From Astropecten irregularis (Eukaryota; Echinodermata; Asteroidea; Paxillosida; Astropectinidae): 64,000 nucleotides of DNA. Below the pieces are notes generated by a model. The model saw nothing but the letters and a program-made list of their open reading frames with translations. It searched no databases and was not told the origin of the DNA. This document shows, in pieces, positions 43,592 to 55,900 of the stretch (positions are counted from its first letter, which is position 1; the number at the start of each line of letters is the position of its first letter). The stretch is taken from the NCBI GenBank assembly GCA_963971285.1, contig OZ020244.1:36580001-36644000 (forward strand), in the 5' to 3' direction. The translations under genes and the position numbers were made by a program.

Positions 43592-43791
43592 CAGTGGCGT
43601 CACCAGACTTTTGAGTCTGGGGGGGCACAAGGGGGGCACTAGCAATTGTTGGGGGGGCACTACAATAATATATATTATATTTTTTTTCACCAACCCAAAT
43701 CTCAAATGGGGGGGGCACGCGGGGGGGGGGGGGCACGAGGTTTTCCAGGGGGGCACGTGCCCTCCCTGGCCCCCCCTTGGCGACGCCACTG
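43592..43791. mobile_element. hAT-like MITE with perfect 8-bp target duplication
   Basis: Termini CAGTGGCGTC and GACGCCACTG, exactly inverted, flanked by TTCGAGGG on both sides (43584-43591 and 43792-43799). The 8-base duplication and the CAGTGGCG end are typical of hAT elements. The interior has long G runs and GGGGCAC motifs and no ORF of note. Confidence 0.92.
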
Positions 43792-43978
43792 TTCGAGGGA
43801 CCGAAATGATTTATAGGGAACGAAATAGTTGACTGTTATGCAGACTGAGGCAGATCCAATAATTTTCGGGGCGGGCAGCGACGCCGAAGGTGGGGATCTC
43901 CCCCATGCAATATTGAAATTGAGAAGATTGGAGGCGCAATTTCTTTGCCATTTCCTGGCAGTGAAATTCGCGCCTTAA

Positions 43979-44354
43979 AGGTAGTATCATACTTTGGTAA
44001 GACACCAAAACAGAAATGTTCACAGATTTACGTATAACTTACAGGGTATGAAGATTGTGCTGGCAGCTGGTGGAAACCTAACGTTAACATTTTCCCGTCT
44101 AAAATGGTGTATTTATCCAGAAATTAGTAAAACAACGACCGAAAATCTTTTTGATCTTTTAAAAGGTCAAAAATAAAAGAGAAAAGACTTAAGAAATACT
44201 GTGGCCGTTTTTCACGATTTTCTCAAAACGTGGGCACCGTATGGGACTGAAATTTTCACAGATGACTGTGACTGTATCTTCCTTGATAGGCATATAGGCC
44301 CCCTATTTGCCCAATCTGTACTTCTTTGACAAAAACCAAAGTATAATACTACCT
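43979..44354. mobile_element. piggyBac-like MITE, full length, TTAA flanks
   Basis: TTAA (43975-43978), then AGGTAGTATCATACTTTGGT; right end ACCAAAGTATAATACTACCT, then TTAA (44355-44358). 376 bases. A TTAA target is characteristic of the piggyBac superfamily. No ORF. Confidence 0.88.
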
Positions 44355-44358
44355 TTAA

Positions 44359-44704
44359 AGGTAATATCATACTTTGGTTTTTGTCAAAGAAATACAGATT
44401 CATGGGCAAAAATATCAAGGAAGATACAGTAACAATCATTTGTGAAATTTCCAGTCCGATACGGTGCCCACTTTTTGACACTGAAATAGTGAAAAACGAC
44501 CACGGTATTTTTTTAAGTCTTTTCACCGTAATTTGTTTATCTTTAAAAGATTGAAATTGTTTTTGGTCATTGGTTTTTACTCTTTTCTGAAAAAATACAT
44601 AATTTCAGGCGGAAAAAGCTTAACTGTATGTTTCAACCATCACCATCTTTATACCCTGTGTAAGATGTCTGTTTCGGTATGCTACCGAGCATCATAGTAC
44701 CTTT
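44359..44704. mobile_element. piggyBac-like MITE, adjacent head-to-tail copy
   Basis: Shares the TTAA at 44355-44358 with the preceding copy. Begins AGGTAATATCATACTTTGGT and ends near ATCATAGTACCT. Confidence 0.85.
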
Positions 44705-44837
44705 ATTCCTGCCGATGATTCGGTTTATCTGATGGGGTAAACGGCGAAAGTATTATCACGGGTCAGAATTTCAATCGAGTTAATTCTTCTTTTTAGACTT
44801 TTCAATCGGAGGCCTGAGAGAAACACATTTTAATACA

Positions 44838-45010
44838 AGTAATAAACTGCTGCAAACTGCTTATCAGCCAAAATGAACTGGAATATATAAAATGATTGGA
44901 GTTAAGAGGGCCTGACGTGTTTCGATCCTAGAAGGATCTTTCTCATGGCTAAAAAATTCGCCTTTGCCAACGATCCTGAGGATCGAAACGCGTCTGGCCC
45001 TCTTAGCCGG
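44838..45010 (-). repeat. repeat C, inverted pair
   Basis: AATAAACTGCTGCAAACTGC and GGGCCTGACGTGTTTCGATC are followed by GATCGAAACGCGTCTGGCCC, giving two oppositely oriented halves of repeat C. Confidence 0.7.
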
Positions 45011-45049
45011 ACTCCAACTTCAGAAAATTTGAGCTCAATCGGACATCAG

Positions 45050-45300
45050 TTCTGAGTCAAGAGAAAGTAGCGAAAACGCGATTCAATTTTTCTTATAAAA
45101 CATAAAGAATGGTTTGATCTTACCTCGAGATCAAAACTGTTTTTGGTCGTTGTTTTACTTTTCTGGATAAATGCACCATTTCAGGCGAAAATATTTTAAC
45201 GGTATGCTTCTACCAGCACCACCATTTTTACAATCCGGAAAAAAAAACACGTAAATCTATGAAGATTATGTTTAGGGTATTACCAATGTTGTACAGTACC
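45050..45300. mobile_element. piggyBac-like MITE fragment
   Basis: ATCTTACCTCGAGATCAAAA, GGATAAATGCACCATTTCAG and ATTTTAACGGTATGCTTCTA match the family interior. Confidence 0.6.
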
Positions 45301-46451
45301 TTTATCGAAATGATGAAATATAAATACTTTCAAATGCCACCATACCTTTTTATTTTCATTTCTTTTTTTTTATTCACGCCAGAATTAAGAAATACATGTA
45401 GTCATACACTTAAACGAAAATACATTTTCGTTCAACATTATACTTTTACTTCAAGTACACAAATTTTGACACTGCAACATTAAACATGGACGAAACGTCT
45501 CACACAGAATTGAAACGTTCTGCTTGGGGTGCTGTTTTAACTAATTCAAGTCTGTTGAAAAAGTTGAGTAGGAAGAATTTGAATGATTCAAGGCAATATT
45601 ACCCTGTCATATAGCTCTTCATGGCTAGATCTATTGTAACTGGAGCCCTATAGCCATACAGCGTGCCCCTCCCAAAAAACCGCGACACTTTGTGCCGAAA
45701 CCATTTTATTAAAATGTTCATCAATTCAAGATTCAGATATATGATACAGCGATGTCTTGGCTATTACCGTGTAGAATTTGAGCGAAATTGGACTGAAATT
45801 GACGGGAAAAACTGACTGAATGACCCAACCTCAAAACCTGATTTCCATCTTTCTTTCATATTGACAACTTAATTTATCATTTTCGCCAATTCAATCCAAT
45901 TTTGTATTAATTCTACATGGTGACAGCTAAGACATGGTTATATCATATAACTTAATCTTGAAGTGATAAACAGTTTTTATTTTAACATAATGATTCCCGA
46001 TACAAAATGTTGCGTTTTTTTTAGGGAGGGGGGGGGGGGGGGGGAGACACGCTGTATTTTGGACACGACAGATCATGTTAAAATGAATAATGCTATGTCA
46101 CTAGGACAACCCGTTCGCTCACGTAATATATTTTGTTAACACCCAAGCTGTTTGAAACCGCACACAATTTAATTATTATTCAAAACCTGAAAATAAAATA
46201 TGCCTAACTAGTAATTAATTCCGTAAAGCCAAGAAAAAACATTATTACAGGGACCCATTTCCAGGAATTGGCCGACCAAGTCCTTATTACAAAAGCATCT
46301 GGAGTTATAATAGGAGGGTCTAACGTTTCGATACTACAGCAGTATAGGCCCTACTTCTTGATGATGAGAAAGATCCCGTACTATAGTAGAATGGAAACGT
46401 TAGTCTTTCTGCTAGGATCGAAACGTCAGGCCCTCCTACATTGTCCTACTC

Positions 46452-46750
46452 ATTGGCGTCGATCCCGGGGATGAGGGGATACCCCCCCATATTTGAGGTG
46501 GGGGCGTGCATTATCATCCCCCAATATTTCGAGGTTGAATGTTCTTTAATACCGACAAAATATCTCAAGAACCAACAAAATAATGAACACTAAATTGCAT
46601 GCTTGGAATGTAGAAAAACAATAAATTTAGTTTTGTTGATGTCTTCGCAGTGAATTTATACTGTTTAATTTTTCTGAATGTTTTTAAATGCTCTAAAATG
46701 GGACTTTCCGACTCTGTTTTATTATAAGTCCCTGATGTGGGACACAAACT
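46452..46750 (+). repeat. repeat E, copy 1
   Basis: Begins GGCGTCGATCCCGGGGATG and ATACCCCCCCATA, and continues to TTTTTAAATGCTCTAAAATG and CGACTCTGTTTTATT. A direct copy is at 50209-50430. Confidence 0.7.
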
Positions 46751-47258
46751 TCCCCGGTCGCTTCGCTCCCTCGCATAGGACACAAAATCACCAATCACCC
46801 TCTCCCCCCAATCATGAAAAGAAATCGACACCTATGTCCTAACTCCAAGTTTTGATATAATTTCTGGTAACTATTTTGGTTGATGAGCAGTTTGCAAAAG
46901 GGTTCAAAAGCCGACATGTTCACGCAACTGTAATATTTCACTGTTTCTGGGTTTCTGATCGCTGTATTTGTTGATTTCTTTTCGAGAGTCATGACTGAAC
47001 AATAATTCAAGATAAAATATCACTTTCTTCTTTTTTTTTTCTCAAGCGAGCGAACGAATTTCGGCAGCTGGTGACGTTTGTAAACAAACTTAAATTTGTA
47101 TATGCATATAGAGAACCACAACAATAATCACTTTTAATAATAGAACGGACTTTCGATTTTTTCTAACAAAAAGGCCGAGTCTATCTATCCATTATTACAT
47201 TTACTTCTAAAATTAACTGTTCATTTATCTTCGACCACATTATCAAATAATGGCTTAA

Positions 47259-47646
47259 AGGTAATATCATAATTTGGTTTTTGTCAAAGAAATACAGATT
47301 CGTGGGCACAAATATCAAGGAAGATAAAGTAAAGGAAATCTGTGAAAATTTCAGTCCCACACGTTGCCCACTATTTTAGAAAACAGCGAAAAACGGCCAC
47401 AGTCTTTCTTAAGTAGGCCCCCTATTTCTTAAGTATTCTTCACAGTATTTCTCTTTTATTTTGGATCTTTTAAAAGATCAAAAAGATTTTCGGTCGTTGT
47501 TTTACTAATTCCTGGATAAATACATCATTTCAGGCGGAACAATTTTAACAGTATGTTTCTACCACCACCATCTTCATACCCTGTAAGTTATACGGAAATC
47601 TGTGAACATTTCTGTTTTGGTCTCTTACCAAAGTATGATACAACCT
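47259..47646. mobile_element. piggyBac-like MITE, full length, TTAA flanks
   Basis: TTAA (47255-47258), then AGGTAATATCATAATTTGGT; right end ACCAAAGTATGATACAACCT, then TTAA (47647-47650). 388 bases. Confidence 0.88.
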
Positions 47647-47714
47647 TTAATCGCAAAACAGTCAATTCAAAAATTTAATTCTATTTTGTTACCCAACAAA
47701 TCGGCCAAACAATC

Positions 47715-47890
47715 CAAAGGCCTTTTCACATGACAATAAAAACCTCTCAACCATTGAGAAATTATCTCATGGGTCTGGACCTCGGTCAAAATCTCTCAAG
47801 GATTCACCAGGGACGTCGGTCACTCTCAAGCATTGGTGCATGTCCTTTCACACGATGACACTTTTGTAAGATTTTTAGATTTCGCAACCT
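47715..47890. repeat. second copy of the CTCTCAACCATTGAGAAA repeat
   Basis: Shares CTCTCAACCATTGAGAAA, TCTGGACCTCGGTCAAAA and CTCTCAAGCATTGGTG blocks with 8305-8485, in a different order and orientation. Confidence 0.6.
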
Positions 47891-48022
47891 TAATGTTTAA
47901 ATCATGTATAGGATTCTATAAAGAAATTCACAAAAAATATACAATTTAAAAATAAAAACAATACTTTCATATTGCACAAACCATTTTTTTTAAACATTGT
48001 TTTTGTTTAATAGAGACCACAG

Positions 48023-48260
48023 TTAGGCCGTTATCCAAACCTCGGCTCTGACTGAGGCTCAGGCTCCGTTTAGTGAATCCATTCAAAAAGAACGGTTATG
48101 AAATAGAGGCTTTTGGCTGCGGTTCGGAAGTAGATTCTCTGGTTTGAAAAGGAAAACAGAGCTTCAGCTTCAATGAAAACCCACAACCTATATATTTTCA
48201 GCATGGATAGCAGAGACGAAGCCGGAGCCTGAGCCGGAGCCGAGGTTTGGAAAAGGCACT
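48023..48260. repeat. repeat D copy
   Basis: AACCTCGGCTCTGACTGAGG at the left and GAGCCGGAGCCGAGGTTTGG at the right are inverted; the interior matches 26669-26861. Confidence 0.7.
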
Positions 48261-48544
48261 TAGTCTCGAAGCAAGTGGATGAGATATTGTGTAAAATATG
48301 AACTTTGCAGATTAAAGGGATTTTCTCTTGGAACAAAAATGCTAGTCAAAATTTTAACTGCTCACTTCTGATACATGTATAGGCCCTAGGTACGTATCAA
48401 CACTTTGGTACAAATAATTTAGATTTATAATGTAAACTTTATGTACAGATATTTCAAATGATTTCTTTCTACAAGACATCTTTCGTTTTGGTAAAAGCAT
48501 TATATCTGGTATACAGCTGCATGAAGGCACTTCTCTATGAGAGG

Positions 48545-49745
48545 AATTGACCAGGGGCATTAAGGCAATGACCAGGGGCAAATAGGCAATGACCAGGGGC
48601 ATCAAGGCAATGACCAGGGGCATCAAGGCAGTGGTCAGGGGCAGCAGAGGTAATGACTAGGGGCAGCAGAGGCAAAGACCAGGGGCAGAACGGCAATGAC
48701 CGGGGGCAGCAAGGCAATGACCAGGGTCACAGAGGCAATGACCAGGTGCACCAAGGCAATGACCAAGGCCACCACCAAGGCAATGACCAGGGGCATAGAG
48801 GCAATGGCCAGGGGCTCAGATGCAACATGAGGACCACTTTGACCAGAGGCAAAGCTGGCAATAACCACTTTGACCAGAGGCACAGAGGCAATGACCAGGG
48901 GCCGGAGGCAATGACCACTTTGATCAGGGGCTCAGAGGCAATGACCAGGGGTACAGAGGCAATGACCAGGGGTACAGAGGCAATGACCAGGGGCTCAGAG
49001 GCAATGACCAGGGGTACAGAGGCAATGACCAGGAGCACAGTGGCAATGACCAGGAGCACAGAGGCAATGACCAGGGGCTCAGAGGCAATGACCAGGGGTA
49101 CAGAGGCAATGACCAGGAGTACAGTGGCAATGACCAGGAGCACAGAGGCAATGACCAGGGGCACATAGTCAATGACCACTGACCAGGGGTACAGAGGAAA
49201 TGACCAGGGGCACAGAGGCAATGACCAGGGGTACAGATGCAATGACCAGGGGCACAGAGGCAATGACTAGGATCACAGAGGCAATGACCAGGGGCACAGA
49301 GGCAATGACCACTGACCAGGGGCACATAGGCAATAATCAGGGGCACTAAGGCAATGACCTGGGACACAGATGCAATGATCTGGGGCACAGAGGCAATGAC
49401 CAGGGGCACAGAGGCAATGACCACTGACCAGGGGCACATAGGCAATGATCAGGGGCACAAGGCAATGACCAGGGACACAGAGGCAATGGCCAGGGGCACG
49501 AAGGCAATGGCCAGGGGCACTAGGGCAATGGCCAGGGGCACTAGGGCAATGGCCAGGGGCACTAGGGCAATGACCAGGGGCACAGAGACAATGACCAGGG
49601 GCACTGAGGCAATGACCAGGGGCACTATAGGGCAATGACCAAGAGCACAGAGACAATGACCAGGAGCACTGAGGCAATGACCAGGGGCACTATAGGGCAA
49701 TGACCTGGGACACAGAAGCAATGACCAGGGGCACTGAGGCAATGA
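48545..49745. repeat. 1.2-kb 21-bp minisatellite downstream of the SLC37A3-like gene
   Basis: About 55 units of AGGCAATGACCAGGGGCACAG with block-wise variants (GGTACAG, GGAGCAC, GGCTCAG, GGCACTAG) and occasional insertions of CCACT(G/T)TGACC type. It starts about 150 bases beyond the stop codon, so part could lie in the 3' UTR. It gives several spurious ORFs with a heptad period. Confidence 0.96.
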
Positions 49746-49899
49746 CTAATAAAGTGACTGAAGTTTTTCCTTTTAATTTTAATTTCTTCCTTCATTTTTT
49801 GGAAAGCAAAAATAGATTTCATCATACTTTAAAAATAAATATATATTTAAAAAATCCTCAATTCTTTAAGTAATAAAGAGAAGGACGGCATCTTGGTTA

Positions 49900-49986
49900 T
49901 TATTTTTCGTCATACTTGGACTGCTTACATAGCGTTTTTAGCTCTTGGACAGATAACGGCAAGACGAAAAACGTTCCAATGATGGT
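49900..49986 (-). CDS. SLC37A3-like: SLC37A3-like terminal exon with stop
   Basis: Encodes TIIGTFFVLPLSVQELKTL, then a Lys-rich tail ending in DEK and TAA at 49900-49902. Acceptor tttcag. Possible weak polyA signals (ATTAAA on the minus strand) lie at 49772-49783. The 21-bp minisatellite begins directly beyond. Confidence 0.88.
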   Translation of the reverse strand, partial: TIIGTFFVLPLSVQELKTLCKQSKYDEK

Positions 49987-52900
49987 CTGAAATAAGATAA
50001 AAACATGCATCATGAATTAAATGCACAACATGCTATGGACCAATCTCACACAAACCTTATTCATTTCTTTTCCACTTTCTCAAGCCAGGACAGCTTTTCA
50101 TCAATATTCAAGATAATATGGAAAATTCTGGCTTCGCTCTTAAGCCCCGCCCACGTGTGTTTTACATACCACATGTGACCGAGTTTGACTGAGGCTTTTG
50201 TGCATGGGTGTCGATCCCGGGGGGGATGGGGGGGATATATCATCCCCCCAATATTTTGAGGTTGAATGTAATTAAATTTTATTGTATAGAAATATTACAT
50301 GATCCTTGTTGTTTTGTTAGTCTTCGTAATGAATTTATACTGTTTAATTCTTCTGAACATTGTTTTTAAATGCTCTAAAATGCGACTTTTCGACTCTGTT
50401 TTTATTAAAAAGTCCTTGGTTTGGGAGGGGGTATCCCACCTCCCACAGCCTCCAGGCCAATGCTTTGTAAACTCTTGGTGGTACACTATTCAGAATTGCC
50501 CAATATTGGTGTACACCTTTGGAAAGCTATTTTTACTAGCTCATGTTACAATAATATCCGGAATAGATTTGTATGAACTGTCCATAATTGTTACCAATAA
50601 GTAACAAATTAACCTGGAAAAATGACACACCTTAAAAACCGAGAATCTGAAGGGCAAGATGCAAACTGTTTATTGAAAATAGCCAACATTTGGAACAAAA
50701 ACTAACAAAAATTTAAACCAACCAAATGCAAAAACCTTTGAGATAAAAACCAACAACAGTAGAAGTATTTAAAATTACCAAAACTGGCAGACTCCGAAAG
50801 AGCAAGAATTGTAACTTACCGATATGACTAAGAAGTAGAAGACAGATGGCCAACCATAATTCATTTGAAGAACTGGAACAATTATCTAGAATGAAGTAAA
50901 ATATGCAAAATGGGTTGATTCCAGGGGCGGATCAGGATCCAGTGGGGGGTGGCGTGGAAATAAAAAACGCCAATTTGATAGCGACAAAAACATTTCGGGT
51001 CCATCAAAGCTACGGAAAATTTTTTCTCCCCCTCTTTTTCTAGTTCTTTTTTTGAGTCTTTCTCCCTTCCTATATATTGTTTTTTTCTCTTTCTTTCTTC
51101 TTTCTTTTTTCTTTTTCTTTTTGGCGGAAAGAACGGGGGGAGGGCGTGCATCCCACGGCCCCCCTGGATCCGCCGCTGCCTATTCTATCACTGAGTTGAA
51201 ACCTCCCCTATTCCTAGGTCACGTTTAAACTGAGCCAAAGCATGCCACACTCAAGATTCAATGCCCTACAGTCTAACAAATAATGAAGTCAAATTCTGTA
51301 TGGATCGGGGTGTGGTTTTTACCTGACCAATAGCCGCGCCCATTGTTCCAGTCCCATCGATGATGCCCGTTACCGTGGCGAGAGCCTCTCGGTTACCCTT
51401 GATGGCATCCTGCTGTCCTAGGTCAGCTGACACGACAGAACTGACCACATGAGCAGCTCCGTTGAGAAAGACACCAAGCACAGTCAGGAATACCCCATTC
51501 AGAATCAAACTATCTGGACAATCTGAAAACATGATCATCAATTTATTAAATAAATGATTTCAGAACTTTAACAGATTATTTCTTGAGTGGGTTATACACA
51601 AATGAGTTCATACTTTTTAATATGAAAGTTTTTTCTTTTTTCTAAAATGAGAGCAAAGTGGGATTCAAAGCTATGACTTCAGAAGTTCAGAAGTGGTTCT
51701 GACTGAGCTAGCCTATATCCAGCCTTGTGTTAGTGTCCTGGCCAAACTGACCATCACTTTTGTTCCACTGCTAGTGATGACGTGTATGATGTTTTTTGGC
51801 CAAGGAGCGATCATATGGCTTCTGACTGGCAACCAAGAAAAAGTATCTGACAATTATGAACACTCAAGAGAGCACCGGAATTTTCAGTAGGCCAATTGGT
51901 AGAACACTGGAACAGTATCCTGGAAATCAATGGCTCAAATCCTGCTTCAGACAATATTCATTGTTCTCCTCATATAAATTAAGCTTAATTTTCTATGAAT
52001 GAATCCTGATATTTTCAAGACACACTAAACATGCGTATGATTTCATTTTCACCAAGGATATTGAATATTTCAGCTGAAATAAAATATCTCTTGCTGGATA
52101 GCTCAGTTGGCAAGAGCGCCGGTATATTCCAGAGGTCGCTGGTTCGAATCCTGCTCCAATCAATTTTTCTTTGTTCACTTTTCAATGAACAAAATATCTG
52201 GATAAACTGCAAACAGCTAAGCTAAAAATTAAATTTCAGTTTTGGATGTCGTGGAAATTTTGTGTCCAAATTTAAAGATAACATACCGGTAATACTTTGG
52301 TAGCATACCAAAACAGAAATCTTCACAGATTTACATTTACCGGTAACTTTAACTCGGTATGGTATAGATGGTGATGGTAGACACATACCATTAAAATTGT
52401 TCTGCCTGAAATGCCAGAAAATAGTAAAACCAAATATCAAAATAAGTTTTGATCAAATGAAAACATAATAACAGGAATTTTGTTAATTTCTTACATCTGT
52501 ATCCAAACAGAACTCCACCTGATATAAACATCATGAGAGTCACCACTGGAGAGCGAATACCCATACAGTCAGATATTAAACCTCCTAAGATACCACCTGT
52601 AGTAACAGAAATAGATTTATACTAATTATCAACAGAGGGTTGGGGATGTATGGTATACGTCAGGCTGTGCCTTATTTACTTGGCTACGGCTTGAGTGTTA
52701 CACATAAGCCTATGAGTACGGTGTAGCCGCTTCCATAGAAATGTCACTTCAAGCCACAGCCACATAATTCAGACTTAAATTCAGAACCATCAAATGCATG
52801 ACCATACAGACCAATTCAATTATGAGTGTAAGGGCCTTTATGAAATGAGGTCTGAGGCTAGGCTTGGGATTTATTTTGATACCTCCATTTTGTGTCCTAG

Positions 52901-55900
52901 AAATTGAAGGCCTAATTGAGATACCTGGCAAAGCTGGAGCCTTTCTTCGGCTTTGTCATGCGGCCCAATCCCTTCATTTCGTTTTTGAGCCTCAAATGGT
53001 GGTAGCAAAATAAGCAGCTCATGAAATCGCAGAAGAGGTGTCCCACACACCTCTACTCCCCACTCATCCGATATTTTCTGTAGGTTCTATCAGAGTGATA
53101 CCCGTGAATTTCTATTTCAAATGAAGTTCTGATTTAAACATTCTTTTTTTTTTTATCTTGTATCATCCTTTGAAAGGACAAATTCTGTTATCTTGAAAAA
53201 ACGTTTTCTCAAACTAAATTTGAATGATTTAAAGGAAGGTACATGTCAGAAAATAATCTAAAAACGTCAATAAAATAAACACGTTGCAAAAATACAAAAA
53301 GGATAAAAATATAATTCAAAGTCCCTTACCAAAGATGCCGCCGATGTCGTAGAACATTGAAATCTTGTCAGATACCACCTCAGTCCAGAGATACTCATTA
53401 CTCAGCATGTACGGAAGCCAAAAGAAGATAGCATAGTTGACCAGCTTCAAGCAGGCATAACACAGTGCATACTAGGTACAATCAAATAACAACAACAAAC
53501 ACATCAATGAACATGCAGGAACGAAAATCCAATTAGTTTCCCTTGTGGTTAGTTGATGATATGGATTTGAGCTATAACCTCTTTAAAGATGACGTCACGT
53601 GCGAAGGGTTAAGACACCAAAAATAATTGGCTCTAGGACTGCACCTGATGGAGAAGAATCAGCAGCCAAACTGGCCTCTATTTAAAAAAAACCGGTTATT
53701 CTAGAATGCATTCAAGAAATGGAGCCTGAGCCGGAGCATGAGCCAAAGCCGATTTTTGGAAAAGGCCCTTGGCTGGCGGATGGGTTGACCCCGCTGATAA
53801 CCGTCAAACCACATTAGGACGATACCCTGCCTGAGGAAAGCCACAGAATGCCTATACTCACTAATGCCACACCAGGGAGTATCAGAGCTTGGACAAACCC
53901 AATGGCTTCAGGTCTGGAGATATCCAGATCAGAATAACTGTCATTATCATCATCTCCTGATACTGAGCCATCACCATCTGCAGATGAAAGAGATCGATAA
54001 TCATTGCAAAGTTCATTGCAAGTTCAAAGTTCAGCAGCTGCAGCACAACTCTGGAACAATATTCCAGAGTTGACTGCCTTTCATTAAATGAAGCCAGGAT
54101 CACATGGCCATTGCGATAAAACACTGCCAAACATGATAAAACAACACTTTAAACTTTCTCTTCTTCAAAAATGAATGCAAATATGTCAATTTTATAAACA
54201 ACCACAGGAAAATAAAATGATACTATACTGATTCAAACCTTTTTTAAGTTCAGTCTCTTCGGTTTCTCCCCCCAAAACATGTGGTAGGTCTGAAAAATAA
54301 ATACAAAATAAAACTGCAGTAATCATGAACCATTTCAGTCAGTCCAATTTGGCTGGTAATTAATGAGGATGAAACTACAGAAACTTGAAAACCGGAGAAC
54401 AAATATATCCATGTACCCTGTCTCAGATTGCAGCATTTGCTGCGTATATCTTAAATAATTGGGATATAGTGGTATGTGAGTGGTTTCATGGCTTCTGACT
54501 GCAAAATCAACACAGATAATTGACTATTAGGGACACTGCTGGATATTCAGTTGGTAGAGCGCCGGTACGGTATTCCGGGGGTCAGAGGTTTGAATCCCAT
54601 GCTTCACTGCAGACAATTCTTACGAGTAATAAACTGCTGCAAACTGCTCCAGCCAAAATAATGACCTGAAATTTATAAAATTCTCATGGAGTTAGGAGGA
54701 CCTGACATGTTTCAAGCCTAGCAGGATCATTATGGAAGTCAATTTTTCTTTGTTCAATTTTAAATGACAAAATATCAAAGAGTAGTACTTACTTAATTCT
54801 TTTGGTGATGGAATGATGAAGAGGTACATGATTACACCACAGATAAACAGAATACTCGCAGTTGTCAAGAAAGCAAACTATGAAAATAGAAACATTATAT
54901 AGAGTGACTCCAGAGTAAAGAAATAATTGTCTTCATGTTTTTAATGCACTCTTAATTTTAAGCTTAACCTTAATGCCAGGTTTCCTGCTTAACAAGGTTG
55001 GCTAGCCTTTACCACCTTATAAGCCCCACCCAGTCTTAAGTTTGCTTGGTCCTCATATCTTTGACTCTCACTCCATGGCAGGAAGGAATGACCCCATATG
55101 TATACCAACAGATCTGATGCTCAACACCCAGGCCAGGCCTCATGCACTACCTCTAAGCCCCATGCACCTAGTCTTTGCTTGGCCCTCGTACCCTTGACTT
55201 TACTCCATGACAGCAAGGAATGACCCCATTATATCCCATAGACTGATCCTCAACACCAGGTCTTCCACCTCCTGTAATGTCTACCTGAGTTCCTTGGTAA
55301 TCAACTCATATCCCTGATTCAAGACCATGGCAACAATGAATGACCCCATCATGTTACCTATACTGACTGATCCTCAACACCATGTCTTCCACCTCCTCTA
55401 AGGTCTATACCTAGTGGTTCCTTGGTAATCAACTCATGATCATATCCCTGATTCAAGAAAATGGCAGCAAGGAATAACCCCATCATGTTACCTACTGACT
55501 GATCCTTAACACCAGGTCTTCCACCTTCCTAAGGTCTATATACCTAGTCCTTCCTTAGAAGGCCTACTCACCTCATACCCTTGATTCAAGACCATGGCAG
55601 CAAGGAATGATCCCATAATGTTGCCCACTGACTGACAGGAGGTCCAGATCCCAAACACCAGTCCTCTGAAAGCCAAACAGAAAGGAACAAATACAGTGTT
55701 TAATACAACCTATATACAGGCAGCCAAACTACAGCCACAAACAACCAGTTATGAGCGGACTATTATGTAGAAGATCAGAATTAAGGCCTTCACCTACCAT
55801 GGTATAGAGGATGTACCCTACTAGGTTACTTTACAATCTCAGACAATTAATCGGGCAACATTCTTAAAACTCAGGCTGCATCTGAGGACAACTCTGTAGA

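Larger units (their letters stand above)
39231..49899. other. intergenic region between SLC37A3-like 3' end and FAM120A-like promoter
   Basis: No gene recognised. It is mostly MITEs (piggyBac-like cluster 41766-47646, hAT-like 43592-43791), repeats C and D and the minisatellite at 48545-49745. Sequence at 40070-41500 is A/T-rich with nothing recognisable. Confidence 0.75.

Noticed and set aside
48653-49742. Heptad-repeat ORFs (TRGTEAM and CPWSLPL types) up to 178 codons
   Set aside because: They come from the 21-bp minisatellite, whose period is a multiple of three.
48545-49745. CRISPR-like array
   Set aside because: Units are contiguous with no unique spacers, and the host is a eukaryote.
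52085-52205. Genuine tRNA gene
   Set aside because: A- and B-boxes are present, but there is no complete cloverleaf or acceptor stem, and the module is embedded in a dispersed repeat with fixed flanks.
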